Positions 8,867-16,607 of a stretch of 38,686 nt of DNA are shown piece by piece; position 1 is the first letter of the stretch; every line of letters begins with the position of its first letter. Under the pieces are notes generated by a model, which had not been told where the DNA came from, searched no databases, and was given only the letters and a program-made list of their open reading frames with translations. Source of the DNA: Rhodobacteraceae bacterium LNNU 3342 (lineage in GTDB: Bacteria > Pseudomonadota > Alphaproteobacteria > Rhodobacterales > Rhodobacteraceae); the NCBI GenBank assembly GCA_008711135.1, contig VUAW01000025.1, positions 1 through 38,686 on the forward strand, read 5' to 3'. The position numbers and the translations under genes are program-made.

Positions 8867-10264
8867 ATGAACATCGTCATGATCGGCGCGGGCTATGTGG
8901 GGCTGACGACCGGCGCGTGCCTGGCACGGCTGGGCCATCTTGTGACCTGCATCGAGGCCGATCCGCGCCGGCTCCTGCCGCTGCGCGCGGGCGAGATTCC
9001 CATCTATGAGCCGGGCCTCAGCGACCTGGTCCACGCCTGCCGCCAAACCGGCAACCTTCAGTTTGCAGACCCGGACACGCCTGCCCTGCCGGAAGCCGAC
9101 GTGGTGATGATCGCCGTCGGCACACCTTCGGACGACGATGGCGACATTGACCTGCGCCAGGTTCACGCGGCGGCCCGCCACATCGCCCCCCGCCTGCGCA
9201 GTGGCGCGGTCGTGGCGATCAAGTCCACCGTGGTGGCCGGCACCGCCCGCGGCGTCGCCGAGATCATCGCCGAGGTCCGTGGCAAGAATGACATCCCGGT
9301 CGTCTCCAATCCGGAATTCCTGCGCGAAGGCTCGGCCCTGGCTGATTTCCTGCGCGCCGATCGCGTCGTGGTGGGCGCCGATGACGAACGCGCCGCCAAG
9401 GTGATGGAAGATCTCTACGCCCCCCTCACCACGCAGGGCGTGCCTTATGTCCGCACAGGCACGGTGGATGCCGAACTGATAAAATACGCCGCCAATGCCT
9501 GCCTTGCCCTGCGCATCGGCTTCGTGAACGAACTTGCCGATCTGTGCGAGGCTGCGGGCGGCGACATCCGCGCCGTATCCCACGGCATGGGCATGGACAA
9601 CCGCATCGGCCCGCGCTTCCTGCAGGCTGGCCCCGGCTTCGGCGGATCATGCTTCCCCAAGGACACCCGCGCCTATGCAGCCACCGGGCGGCGGCTGGGG
9701 GTGCGCCAGACCGTTGTGGAATCACTCATCGCAGCGAATGAAACCCGGAAAGAGGCGCTGGCCCAGCGGATCGTTGACGCGCTGTCAGGGCGGCGCCGCG
9801 CACGGGTAGCGGTGCTCGGCCTCGCTTTCAAGGCAGGCACCGACGACGTGCGGGACTCCGCCGCGCTGACCATCATTCCTGCCTTGCAGGCGGCGGGTAT
9901 ACAGGTTGTCGCCCATGACCCGAAAGCGCGCGACCAGGCGGCGCCCCACCTGCCCGGAACCGAACTGGCCGACTGCCCCTATGCCGCAGCCGAAGGCGCG
10001 GACGCCATCGTGATCCTGACCGAGTGGGAGGATTACCGCCGCCTTGACCTCACCCGCCTGGCGCGGAGGATGAAGGGCACGCAGGTCTTCGACTACCGCA
10101 ACCTGCTTTGCCCCGACCGCGCCGCGCGGGCCGGGCTGACGTGCATCGGGATCGGCCGCCCCGCGCCCGGAAAGGACGCGCAGCAGGCCACCGGCGCCGC
10201 ACCGGCCCAGCCCCGCACGCACCACGGCACCCGCTGGGTCGAGGTTGCGGCCTCCCCCTCCTGA
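8867..10264 (+). CDS. ugd: UDP-glucose 6-dehydrogenase family protein
   Basis: 465 aa, oxidising UDP-glucose to UDP-glucuronate with two NAD+ (GDP-mannose or UDP-sugar relatives cannot be excluded). It shows the Rossmann motif GAGYVGLTTG, the loop VGTPSDDDG, the central NPEFLREGSA, the helix ELIKYAANACLALRI and the catalytic GFGGSCFPKDTRA with the nucleophile Cys near residue 262. A C-terminal Rossmann part carries GLAFKAGTDDVRDS. The start at 8867 follows AAGGGAG; the frame is open far upstream, but that region has no coding character. It feeds the UDP-xylose synthase at 86-1069. The C-terminal tail after about residue 425 is rich in Pro and Ala and looks disordered. Confidence 0.92.
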   Translation: MNIVMIGAGYVGLTTGACLARLGHLVTCIEADPRRLLPLRAGEIPIYEPGLSDLVHACRQTGNLQFADPDTPALPEADVVMIAVGTPSDDDGDIDLRQVHAAARHIAPRLRSGAVVAIKSTVVAGTARGVAEIIAEVRGKNDIPVVSNPEFLREGSALADFLRADRVVVGADDERAAKVMEDLYAPLTTQGVPYVRTGTVDAELIKYAANACLALRIGFVNELADLCEAAGGDIRAVSHGMGMDNRIGPRFLQAGPGFGGSCFPKDTRAYAATGRRLGVRQTVVESLIAANETRKEALAQRIVDALSGRRRARVAVLGLAFKAGTDDVRDSAALTIIPALQAAGIQVVAHDPKARDQAAPHLPGTELADCPYAAAEGADAIVILTEWEDYRRLDLTRLARRMKGTQVFDYRNLLCPDRAARAGLTCIGIGRPAPGKDAQQATGAAPAQPRTHHGTRWVEVAASPS

Positions 10265-10307
10265 TCCGTGCAGCCAGCAAGACGATGAAGAAAAGGAAAA
10301 ACCACCC

Positions 10308-11294
10308 GTGCGCGATACCACCGACGACCTTCTGACAATGCCTGCAGCCATTCTTGCCGGTCCGGGCGAAACGCTGGTGATCGAGGCGCCCCTTCCCCGT
10401 CCCGGTCCGGGCGAGGTGCGCGTCCGGCTGGAAGGCTGTGGTGTCTGCGCCTCGAACCTGGGCCCTTGGGCGGGACCGGAGTGGATGGAGTACCCGACCG
10501 CGCCCGGCGGGCTTGGCCACGAAGGCTGGGGCGTGATCGACTCCATCGGTCCGGAGGTGGAGGGGCTGAACATCGGCCAGCGCGTCGCGGTCCTTTCGCA
10601 GAACGCCTATGCTGGCTACGACGTCGCCCCCGCCTCGGCGGTCGTTCCACTGCCCCCAGCGCTGGACGGCCGCCCCTTCCCCGGCGAACCGCTTGGCTGC
10701 GCGATGAATATCTTCCACCGCGCAGGCATCCGTCCCGGAGATCACGTCGCAATCATCGGCATCGGCTTCCTCGGCGCGCTGCTGGTGCAACTGGCCACGC
10801 AGGCCGGGGCCCGGGTGGTCGCAATTTCGCGCCGCGAAAGCTCCCGCCGGCTGGCCGACGACATGGGCGCGGAAACTACCATCCCGATGGCCGACCACTG
10901 GGAAATCATCGAGGAAGCTCGCAAGCTGACCGACGGTCGCTTCTTTGACTGCGTGATCGAATGCGTGGGCAAGCAGTGGCCGCTCGACCTTGCCGCCGAA
11001 CTGGTGCGCGAACGCGGGCGGCTGGTGATCGCGGGCTTTCATCAGGACGGGCCGCGGCAGGTCAACATGCAACTCTGGAACTGGCGCGGCATGGACGTGA
11101 TCAACGCCCATGAACGCGATCCGGCGATCTATGTCCAGGGCATCCGTGAAGCAGTCGCCGCCGTGGCCGACGGGCGCCTGAACCCTGACCCGCTTTACAC
11201 CCACGTCTACCCGCTCTCGCGCTTGGACGAGGCGCTGAACGACACGCGCGACAAGCCCGGCGCCTTCGTCAAGGCATGGATCCGCTACGAATGA
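10308..11294 (+). CDS. Zinc-type alcohol dehydrogenase-like (MDR) oxidoreductase
   Basis: A medium-chain dehydrogenase/reductase of 328 aa. The GroES-like N-terminal domain has CGVCASNLGPW and the GLGHEGWGVID motif with the usual His-Glu metal pair. The nucleotide domain has GIGFLGALLVQLA. The four-Cys structural zinc loop of classical alcohol dehydrogenases is not visible, so it may carry only a catalytic metal or none. I prefer the GTG start at 10308, which has AAGGA about 10 bases upstream; an ATG at 10338 lacks a ribosome site. It starts 43 bases after ugd and overlaps the next gene by 4 bases. With the Gfo/Idh protein it probably oxidises or reduces a sugar or sugar-nucleotide intermediate. 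Confidence 0.8.
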   Translation: MRDTTDDLLTMPAAILAGPGETLVIEAPLPRPGPGEVRVRLEGCGVCASNLGPWAGPEWMEYPTAPGGLGHEGWGVIDSIGPEVEGLNIGQRVAVLSQNAYAGYDVAPASAVVPLPPALDGRPFPGEPLGCAMNIFHRAGIRPGDHVAIIGIGFLGALLVQLATQAGARVVAISRRESSRRLADDMGAETTIPMADHWEIIEEARKLTDGRFFDCVIECVGKQWPLDLAAELVRERGRLVIAGFHQDGPRQVNMQLWNWRGMDVINAHERDPAIYVQGIREAVAAVADGRLNPDPLYTHVYPLSRLDEALNDTRDKPGAFVKAWIRYE

Positions 11295-12343
11295 ACATGA
11301 CCCACGACACCCGTCCCCGTCTCGGCTTTCTCGGTCTTGGCTGGATCGGCCGCCACCGGATGGAGGCAATCGCCAACAGCGGCCATGCCCGCATTGCCGC
11401 CCTCGCCGATCCCTGGCCAGAGGCGGTGGAAAATGCCCGCGCCCTAGCCCCCGACGCAGCCATCGGCCAGACGCTTGATGACCTGCTGCGCTATGACCTG
11501 GACGGCATCGTGATCGCTACCCCCAGCGCGCAGCATGCGGAACAATCCATCGCCGCGCTGGACCGGGGGCTTGCGGTCTTTTGCCAGAAGCCGCTTGGCC
11601 GCGACGCGGCAGAGGCCGCCGCCGTGGTCGCCGCCGCCCGCCGCGCTGACCGGCTGCTGGGGGTGGACCTGTCGTACCGCCACACCGCCGCGATGCAGGC
11701 GATCCGCGACCGCCTGCGGCAGGGGGCGCTTGGTGACGTCTTTGCCGTCGATCTGACCTTCCACAACGCCTACGGCCCGGACAAACCGTGGTTCTATGAC
11801 CGGCGTCTGTCGGGGGGCGGCTGCGTGATGGACCTTGGCGTGCATCTGGTGGACCTGATGCTCTGGTCACTGGGCAACCCGCGGATCGAGGAAACAACCG
11901 CCAATCTCTTCGCCAACGGTCGCCCCCTGCTCCCCGGCAGTCCCGAGGTCGAGGATTTCGCCGCCGTGACCCTGCGGCTGGCAGGTGGGACGGCCGTCCG
12001 CCTGACCTGTTCGTGGAAGCTCCAGGCCGGCTGCGATGCTGTCATCGGGGCCGAATTCTTCGGCACCCAGGGCGGCGCCGCCATGCGGAACGTGAACGGA
12101 TCGTTCTACGACTTCACCGCCGAAGCCTTCACCGGCACCGCCCGCGAACTTCTGGTAGGACCGCCGGATGACTGGGGCGGCCGCGCCGCCGTGGACTGGG
12201 CACGCCGGCTGGCCAGTGGCGCGCGCTTCGATCCCGCTGCCGAAGAACTCGTGACCCTGTCAAAGGCGCTTGACGCAATCTACGGCCGCACTGCCGCGCC
12301 CATGGCCGAAAGGGAACAAACCGCCGCCGAGCCGGTTTTGTGA
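11291..12343 (+). CDS. Gfo/Idh/MocA family oxidoreductase
   Basis: 350 aa. The N-terminal Rossmann domain has GFLGLGWIGRHRM. The conserved sugar-binding motif reads FCQKPLGRDAAEA, where Gln takes the place of the more usual Glu before Lys-Pro. The C-terminal alpha/beta domain has GGGCVMDLGVHLVDLMLWSLG, including the catalytic-type Asp and His. These enzymes oxidise or reduce sugars, inositols or nucleotide sugars with NAD(P). The ATG at 11291 overlaps the stop of the MDR gene (ATGA), so the pair is probably coupled and may act in sequence. The substrate is unknown; the glycan operon context favours a sugar nucleotide or a free sugar. Confidence 0.85.
   Translation: MNMTHDTRPRLGFLGLGWIGRHRMEAIANSGHARIAALADPWPEAVENARALAPDAAIGQTLDDLLRYDLDGIVIATPSAQHAEQSIAALDRGLAVFCQKPLGRDAAEAAAVVAAARRADRLLGVDLSYRHTAAMQAIRDRLRQGALGDVFAVDLTFHNAYGPDKPWFYDRRLSGGGCVMDLGVHLVDLMLWSLGNPRIEETTANLFANGRPLLPGSPEVEDFAAVTLRLAGGTAVRLTCSWKLQAGCDAVIGAEFFGTQGGAAMRNVNGSFYDFTAEAFTGTARELLVGPPDDWGGRAAVDWARRLASGARFDPAAEELVTLSKALDAIYGRTAAPMAEREQTAAEPVL
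12313..12337 (+). promoter_or_regulatory. EcfG-type promoter of the 59-aa gene
   Basis: GGAAC at 12313-12317, 17 bases, GTT at 12335-12337, lying inside the 3' end of the Gfo/Idh gene and 29 bases before the ATG at 12366. It would let the small gene be expressed separately from the sugar operon. Confidence 0.6.
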
Positions 12344-12365
12344 CTCCAAACGGAAGGAGACCGTC

Positions 12366-12545
12366 ATGTCGAGCAAGATGCCCCCGATCCCGCCGGAAAA
12401 TCTGAGCGACAAGGGCCCAGACAACAGGACCGTCCCCACGGATGACGCCTCGGTCGACAAGCAGGATCGCAACCTCGACCAGCAGGGCCGCCAAGGCAAC
12501 AGCAAGCAGAACACCACGAACCAAGGCTATCAGACTAACCGTTGA
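12366..12545 (+). CDS. 59-aa hydrophilic, probably disordered protein
   Basis: A small protein with no hydrophobic core: it is rich in Asp, Lys, Asn, Gln and Pro and starts MSSKMPPIPPENLSDKG. The tail is Asn/Gln-rich (GNSKQNTTNQGYQTNR). GGAAGGAG sits about 8 bases before the ATG, a strong ribosome site, and a GGAAC-N17-GTT promoter sits 29 bases before it. A stem-loop follows the stop. No family is recognised. Composition and promoter are consistent with a hydrophilin-like stress protectant, but that is inference. Confidence 0.72.
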   Translation: MSSKMPPIPPENLSDKGPDNRTVPTDDASVDKQDRNLDQQGRQGNSKQNTTNQGYQTNR

Positions 12546-12553
12546 TGGCCTTC

Positions 12554-12575
12554 CGGCGGGCAATGCGGCCCGCCG
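12554..12575 (+). terminator. Stem-loop after the 59-aa gene
   Basis: CGGCGGGC and GCCCGCCG form a perfect 8-bp stem with a 6-base loop, 9 bases after the stop at 12545. No T-run follows, so it could be a weak terminator or an mRNA-stabilising hairpin. Confidence 0.4.
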
Positions 12576-12630
12576 ACTTCCCCCCGCCCGCCGGCTGCGC
12601 TAGTCAGAGGCCGGCTGAAGTGGGGGCAAC

Positions 12631-13353
12631 ATGATCTGGGCGCTGATCGGACTGGCATTGGGCGGCATCCTCAAGGGCGCTACCGGCGCAGGCGCGCCCA
12701 TCGTCGCGATCCCGGCCCTCACCATGGCCGTCGACGTGAAGTTTGCCGTCACGATGATGCTGATGCCGAACCTGTTCAGCAACCTCTGGCAGGGCTGGAC
12801 TTACCGCAAGCATTCCCTTCCCCGGCGCTTCCTGCTTCTGTTCTGCCTTTCGGGCGCGGTCGGTATTGGTCTCGGCAGCCTGATGCTGGCTTACGTGTCG
12901 CCAGATACTTTGTCTCTCCTGGTGGCGGCAGGCGTCGCGATCTACGTCGTGCTGCGGCTGCTCAAGTCGGGGTGGTATCTCGCCTACCCGCTTGCGGAAA
13001 GGCTTGCAGCCCCCGCAGGCCTGCTGGGAGGCCTTCTTCAGGGGGCAACCGGCCTTTCGGCACCTGCATCGCTTACCTTCCTCAACGCGATGCGGCTGGA
13101 CCGGCCGGTGTTCATCGGTACGATATCTGCGTTCTTCGTCACCATCACGGCCACCCAGGTGCCGACGCTCTACGCGCTTGGCTTCCTGACGCCGATGCTT
13201 CTTGCACAAAGCCTCGGCGCATTGGCCATCCTGTCGCTGTTCATGCCCGTGGGCCGAAAGCTGGCACAAATCTGGTCACGCGAGACCTTCGACCGGGTCA
13301 TCCTTGTGCTCCTCGCGGTCATCGCCATCCGGATCGTCTGGCAGGCAATCTGA
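12631..13353 (+). CDS. TauE/SafE-type sulfite/organosulfonate exporter
   Basis: A 240-aa polytopic membrane protein. The opening IWALIGLALGGILKGATGAG with GATGAGAPI, and a second repeat GGLLQGATGLSAP in the middle, are the paired Gly-rich signatures of the TauE/SafE family, which exports sulfite, sulfoacetate or related anions. About seven to eight hydrophobic segments can be seen. The ATG at 12631 has only a weak GGGGG ribosome site. It stands between the 59-aa gene and cioAB with no EcfG-type site of its own, so it may be constitutive or read from upstream. The substrate is not predictable. Confidence 0.82.
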   Translation: MIWALIGLALGGILKGATGAGAPIVAIPALTMAVDVKFAVTMMLMPNLFSNLWQGWTYRKHSLPRRFLLLFCLSGAVGIGLGSLMLAYVSPDTLSLLVAAGVAIYVVLRLLKSGWYLAYPLAERLAAPAGLLGGLLQGATGLSAPASLTFLNAMRLDRPVFIGTISAFFVTITATQVPTLYALGFLTPMLLAQSLGALAILSLFMPVGRKLAQIWSRETFDRVILVLLAVIAIRIVWQAI

Positions 13354-13394
13354 CGCGCGGCAGAGCGCCACATGTGGCTGCCAGCCGCATGGAA

Positions 13395-13416
13395 ATGGGG
13401 GGAACATTCCCCCCAT
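13395..13416. promoter_or_regulatory. 22-base inverted repeat upstream of cioA
   Basis: ATGGGGGGAA, two central bases, TTCCCCCCAT: perfect 10-base arms. It contains the GGAAC -35 element of the cioA promoter, so a bound regulator would block or help that promoter. The regulator is unknown. Confidence 0.55.
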
Positions 13417-13425
13417 ATTCCTGTT
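13401..13425 (+). promoter_or_regulatory. EcfG-type promoter of cioAB
   Basis: GGAAC at 13401-13405, 17 bases, GTT at 13423-13425, 29 bases before the cioA start. Both elements fall within inverted repeats, so control may be layered. Confidence 0.55.
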
Positions 13426-13436
13426 CAGGAACAGGA
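13419..13436. promoter_or_regulatory. 18-base inverted repeat overlapping the cioA -10 region
   Basis: TCCTGTTC, AG, GAACAGGA: perfect 8-base arms. It covers the GTT element and the expected transcription start and ends 17 bases before the ATG. It could be an operator or a 5' mRNA hairpin. Confidence 0.5.
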
Positions 13437-13453
13437 CGGGAAGGAGACGCCGG

Positions 13454-14875
13454 ATGTTCGAGAATTTCGACGCGCTGCTGCTGGCGCGTATTCAGTTTGC
13501 ATTCACGGTGTCGTTTCACATCATCTTTCCCGCGTTCACGATCGGTCTGGCAAGCTACCTTGCGGTGCTGAACGGGCTCTGGATCTGGACGCGGCGGCAG
13601 GTCTATCTCGACATCTTCAACTTCTGGAAAACCATCTTTGCGCTCAGCTTCGGCATGGGCGTGGTTTCGGGCATCGTGATGTCCTACCAGTTCGGCACCA
13701 ACTGGTCGGTGTTTTCAGACCGGGCCGGGCCGGTTATCGGCCCCCTGATGGGGTATGAGGTCCTGTCCGCCTTCTTCCTTGAGGCGGGCTTCCTGGGGAT
13801 CATGCTGTTCGGCCGGCAACGGGTGGGCGAAAAGCTTCATTTCTTCGCCACCCTGATGGTCGCGATCGGTACACTCGGCTCTGCCTTCTGGATCCTCAGC
13901 GTCAACAGCTGGATGCAGACCCCGGCAGGCTTTGCGATGAACGAGGCCGGGCAGTTCGTCCCTGACGACTGGTGGGCCATCGTCTTCAACCCTTCGTTCC
14001 CCTACCGCCTTCTGCACATGGTTCTGGCAGCCTATCTGACCACTGCCCTTGTGGTGGGTGCGGTCGGCGCATGGCACCTGCTGCGCAACCGTGCGCGCGA
14101 AAAGGCGGGCGTCATGTTCTCCATGGCGATGTGGATGCTGACCATCGTCGCCCCCCTGCAGATCGCGGCCGGTGACATGCACGGACTGAACACACTTGAA
14201 CACCAGCCGGTCAAGGTCATGGCGATGGAGGGGCATTACGAAAGCCACCCCGACGGTGCCCCGCTCATCCTGTTCGGTATCCCCAATTCTGCCGAGCAGC
14301 GGATCGACTACGCGATCGAGATCCCGAAACTCTCTAGCCTCATCCTCAAGCACGACCTCAACGCGCCGCTGGACGGGCTCGACACCATCCCGCAGGAACT
14401 GCACCCACCGGTACCCATCGTCTTCTGGTCGTTCCGGATCATGGTGTCCCTTGGCATGGCAATGGCCACGCTTGGCCTCTGGAGCTTCTGGAGCCGCCGC
14501 AAGGGTCGGCTGCTGTTCAACCGGCCGCTGCAACGGATGGCGCTTCTGATGGGTCCCGCAGGTTTTGTCGCGGTGCTTGCCGGCTGGATCACAACCGAAG
14601 TCGGCCGCCAGCCCTACACCGTCTACGGGCACATGCTGACCGCCGACAGCGTCTCTCCGATCTCGGCCCCGGCGGTGGGGGCGTCTCTGATCGCCTTCAT
14701 CGTGGTCTACTTTGCCATCTTCGGCGCCGGGACGTTCTACATTCTCCGCCTCATGGGCCGCCTGCGCGAGGAGGACCTGCAGGACGACATCAAGGAGGCG
14801 CCGATCCGCACCGCGGGCATCACCCCCGGACCGCCGAACCCGCATCGTCATGAGGAGATGCTCCGTGGAAATTGA
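13454..14875 (+). CDS. cioA: Cytochrome bd-type quinol oxidase subunit I (CioA/CydA)
   Basis: 473 aa. The N-terminus ARIQFAFTVSFHIIFPAFTIG contains the conserved heme-ligand His. The segments GVVSGIVMSYQFGTNWSVF and GYEVLSAFFLEAGFLGIMLFG and the central GDMHGLN are standard for subunit I. The quinol loop is short, which places it with the cyanide-insensitive (CIO) branch rather than E. coli CydA. It sits in the cytoplasmic membrane, oxidising ubiquinol and reducing O2 to water without pumping protons. The start at 13454 has GGGAAGGAG upstream; the long open frame before it is non-coding. It overlaps cioB by 11 bases. An EcfG-type promoter and two inverted repeats lie immediately upstream. Confidence 0.93.
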   Translation: MFENFDALLLARIQFAFTVSFHIIFPAFTIGLASYLAVLNGLWIWTRRQVYLDIFNFWKTIFALSFGMGVVSGIVMSYQFGTNWSVFSDRAGPVIGPLMGYEVLSAFFLEAGFLGIMLFGRQRVGEKLHFFATLMVAIGTLGSAFWILSVNSWMQTPAGFAMNEAGQFVPDDWWAIVFNPSFPYRLLHMVLAAYLTTALVVGAVGAWHLLRNRAREKAGVMFSMAMWMLTIVAPLQIAAGDMHGLNTLEHQPVKVMAMEGHYESHPDGAPLILFGIPNSAEQRIDYAIEIPKLSSLILKHDLNAPLDGLDTIPQELHPPVPIVFWSFRIMVSLGMAMATLGLWSFWSRRKGRLLFNRPLQRMALLMGPAGFVAVLAGWITTEVGRQPYTVYGHMLTADSVSPISAPAVGASLIAFIVVYFAIFGAGTFYILRLMGRLREEDLQDDIKEAPIRTAGITPGPPNPHRHEEMLRGN

Positions 14876-15869
14876 CCTCCCCTTCATCTGGGCCGGCATC
14901 ATCGCCTTCGCGGTCCTGGCCTATGTCATCATGGACGGGTTCGACCTGGGCGTCGGCATCCTCTTTCCCTTCTTCCCGGAAAAGCACGAACGCGACGTGA
15001 TGATGAACTCCATCGCGCCGGTCTGGGACGGGAACGAAACATGGCTGGTGCTGGGCGGAGGCGGGTTGCTGGCGGTGTTCCCGCTTGCCTATGCCACCAT
15101 CCTGCCTGCGCTTTACGCGCCGATCACGATCATGCTCCTCGCGCTCATCTTCCGGGGGGTTGCCTTTGAATACCGCTGGCGCACCAAGCGGGCAGAGCAT
15201 CTTTGGGACATGTCCTTCATCGCGGGTTCGACCGCCGCAGCCTTTGCCCAGGGGGTCGCCCTAGGGGCGCTGGTGCAGGGCATTCCGGTGGCCAACCGCG
15301 CCTATGCCGGGGGCTGGTGGGACTGGCTGACGCCCTTTTCGCTGCTGACGGGCGTGGCGCTCGTAATCGGCTATGCGCTGCTGGGGGCGACGTGGCTGGT
15401 GATGAAGACAACGGGCGGCATCGCCATCAAGGCGCGGCGCATCGCGCTCCGCACCACGGTCGCCACAATCGTGATGATGGGGCTTGTCAGCCTCTGGACC
15501 CCGTTCCTTGACCCGCTTTACCTCGAGCGGTGGTTCGGCTGGCCCAACATCCTGTTCAGCGGGCTTGTTCCCCTGGGCGTCGCGGGCTGCTTCTTCCTGC
15601 TGATGCGTGGGCTCTTTCGGCGGCGCGACGTGCTGCCGTTCCTCTCGGCGCTCGGGCTGTTCGTGCTGGGGTTCATCGGCATCGGGATCAGCTTTTACCC
15701 CTACATCGTGCCGACATCCGTCACCATCCACGAGGCCGCAGCACCGGATGAAAGCCTGATCTTCCTGCTGGTGGGCGCGCTGTTCCTTGTCCCGATGATC
15801 CTGGCCTACACGGCCTATGCCTATTGGGTCTTCCGCGGCAAGATGAACCCGGACGAAGGATACCACTGA
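14865..15869 (+). CDS. cioB: Cytochrome bd-type quinol oxidase subunit II (CioB/CydB)
   Basis: 334 aa, partner of CioA. It begins with the family signature IWAGIIAFAVLAYVIMDGFD and contains PVWDGNETWLVLGGG, FRGVAFEYRW and about eight or nine membrane segments. I chose the GTG at 14865, preceded by GAGGAG with a 7-base gap; it overlaps cioA by 11 bases. An ATG at 14850 is the alternative. The stop at 15867-15869 shares one base with the start of the downstream microprotein, so all three subunits should be made in step. Confidence 0.93.
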   Translation: MEIDLPFIWAGIIAFAVLAYVIMDGFDLGVGILFPFFPEKHERDVMMNSIAPVWDGNETWLVLGGGGLLAVFPLAYATILPALYAPITIMLLALIFRGVAFEYRWRTKRAEHLWDMSFIAGSTAAAFAQGVALGALVQGIPVANRAYAGGWWDWLTPFSLLTGVALVIGYALLGATWLVMKTTGGIAIKARRIALRTTVATIVMMGLVSLWTPFLDPLYLERWFGWPNILFSGLVPLGVAGCFFLLMRGLFRRRDVLPFLSALGLFVLGFIGIGISFYPYIVPTSVTIHEAAAPDESLIFLLVGALFLVPMILAYTAYAYWVFRGKMNPDEGYH

Positions 15870-15979
15870 TGAACTCGCCCCTCTGGCGCCGCATCGTCTG
15901 GTTCCTGCTGCTCTGGGCGGGAGGCGTTGCGGTGCTGGCCGTCATCGCCGGGTTGATCCGGGTGGCACTCGGCCTCTGA
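15869..15979 (+). CDS. 36-aa DUF2474-like CIO microprotein
   Basis: A 36-residue single-pass membrane peptide that starts at the TGATG junction with cioB. It opens MNSPLWRRIVWFLLLWAG, followed by one hydrophobic helix and ends RVALGL. The Trp-Arg-Arg, Trp-Phe and Leu-Trp-Ala positions fit DUF2474 proteins, which are found after cioB and are thought to play a CydX-like role in oxidase assembly or stability. It is far too short for routine gene callers. The stop lies 3 bases from the convergent stop of the sigma gene. Confidence 0.78.
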   Translation: MNSPLWRRIVWFLLLWAGGVAVLAVIAGLIRVALGL

Positions 15980-15982
15980 TGG

Positions 15983-16486
15983 TCAGTGCACCGTTTCGCC
16001 CAACTCGGCCATCAGCATGGCGCGGGCGCGGTTGATCCGGCTTTTCACTGTGCCGACGCGGCAGCCGCAGATCTCGGCGGTGCGCTCATAGCTCTCGCCC
16101 AGCATCACGACAAGGATCAGCGTCTCGCGGTAGTGGGGCGGCAATCGTCCCACCGCGGCCATCAGTTCGCCCCCGCGCAGCGACCATTCCTGCGTAGGCG
16201 CGACGGAAACACCGTCGGCGACGCAATCCGCCATGCCGGTCTTTTCCCGGGCTGCGACCTTGATCCGCGTGTAGAAGGTGTTGCGCATAATGGTGAACAG
16301 CCACGCGCGAAGCTGCGTCCCGGGCTGGAACTTCTCGATGTTCGACAGCGCCTTCAGCAGGGTTTCCTGGACCAGGTCGTCGGCCTCGGTCGTCTCGCGG
16401 CACAAACTCCACGCAAATGCGCGTAAAGCTGGAATGAGAGTAAGCACTTCCGCGGTAACCGGTTCGTCAGAAGTCACTGCGCTCAT
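15983..16486 (-). CDS. ecfG: EcfG-type ECF sigma factor (general stress response)
   Basis: 167 aa with only regions sigma-2 and sigma-4. Sigma-2 includes ADDLVQETLLKALSNIEKFQ, then FQPGTQLRAWLFTIMRNTFY; sigma-4 includes LPPHYRETLILV and AEICGCRVGTVKSRINRARA. The linker SVAPTQEWSLRGGELMAAVG has the form usual for EcfG (ECF15). The start at 16486 has AAGGA 9 bases upstream; the frame is open to 16606 without support. It would direct RNA polymerase to GGAAC-N16/17-CGTT promoters and is kept inactive by NepR until PhyR is phosphorylated. A near-perfect site of that type lies 42 bases before its own start, so it probably activates itself. phyR is not in the window. Confidence 0.88.
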   Translation of the reverse strand: MSAVTSDEPVTAEVLTLIPALRAFAWSLCRETTEADDLVQETLLKALSNIEKFQPGTQLRAWLFTIMRNTFYTRIKVAAREKTGMADCVADGVSVAPTQEWSLRGGELMAAVGRLPPHYRETLILVVMLGESYERTAEICGCRVGTVKSRINRARAMLMAELGETVH

Positions 16487-16527
16487 TATCAGCGATCCTT
16501 GAATTGAGGCCTCCACGGCTTTCGTAT

Positions 16528-16552
16528 AACGGGGGATGGCGAATGTGGTTCC
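16528..16552 (-). promoter_or_regulatory. EcfG-type autoregulatory promoter of the sigma gene
   Basis: On the minus strand GGAAC (16552-16548), 16 bases, CGTT (16531-16528): an exact match to the published EcfG consensus, 42 bases before the sigma start. Confidence 0.75.
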
Positions 16553-16607
16553 GCCGGTTGAACCGAACCGACAAAGAAACGCCGCCGCGTGCGGGATGGA
16601 AGGCAAG

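Noticed and set aside
12604-13269. 221-aa minus-strand frame opposite the TauE gene
   Set aside because: Mirror of a membrane-protein gene; rich in His, Arg, Gln and Glu with no recognised domain.
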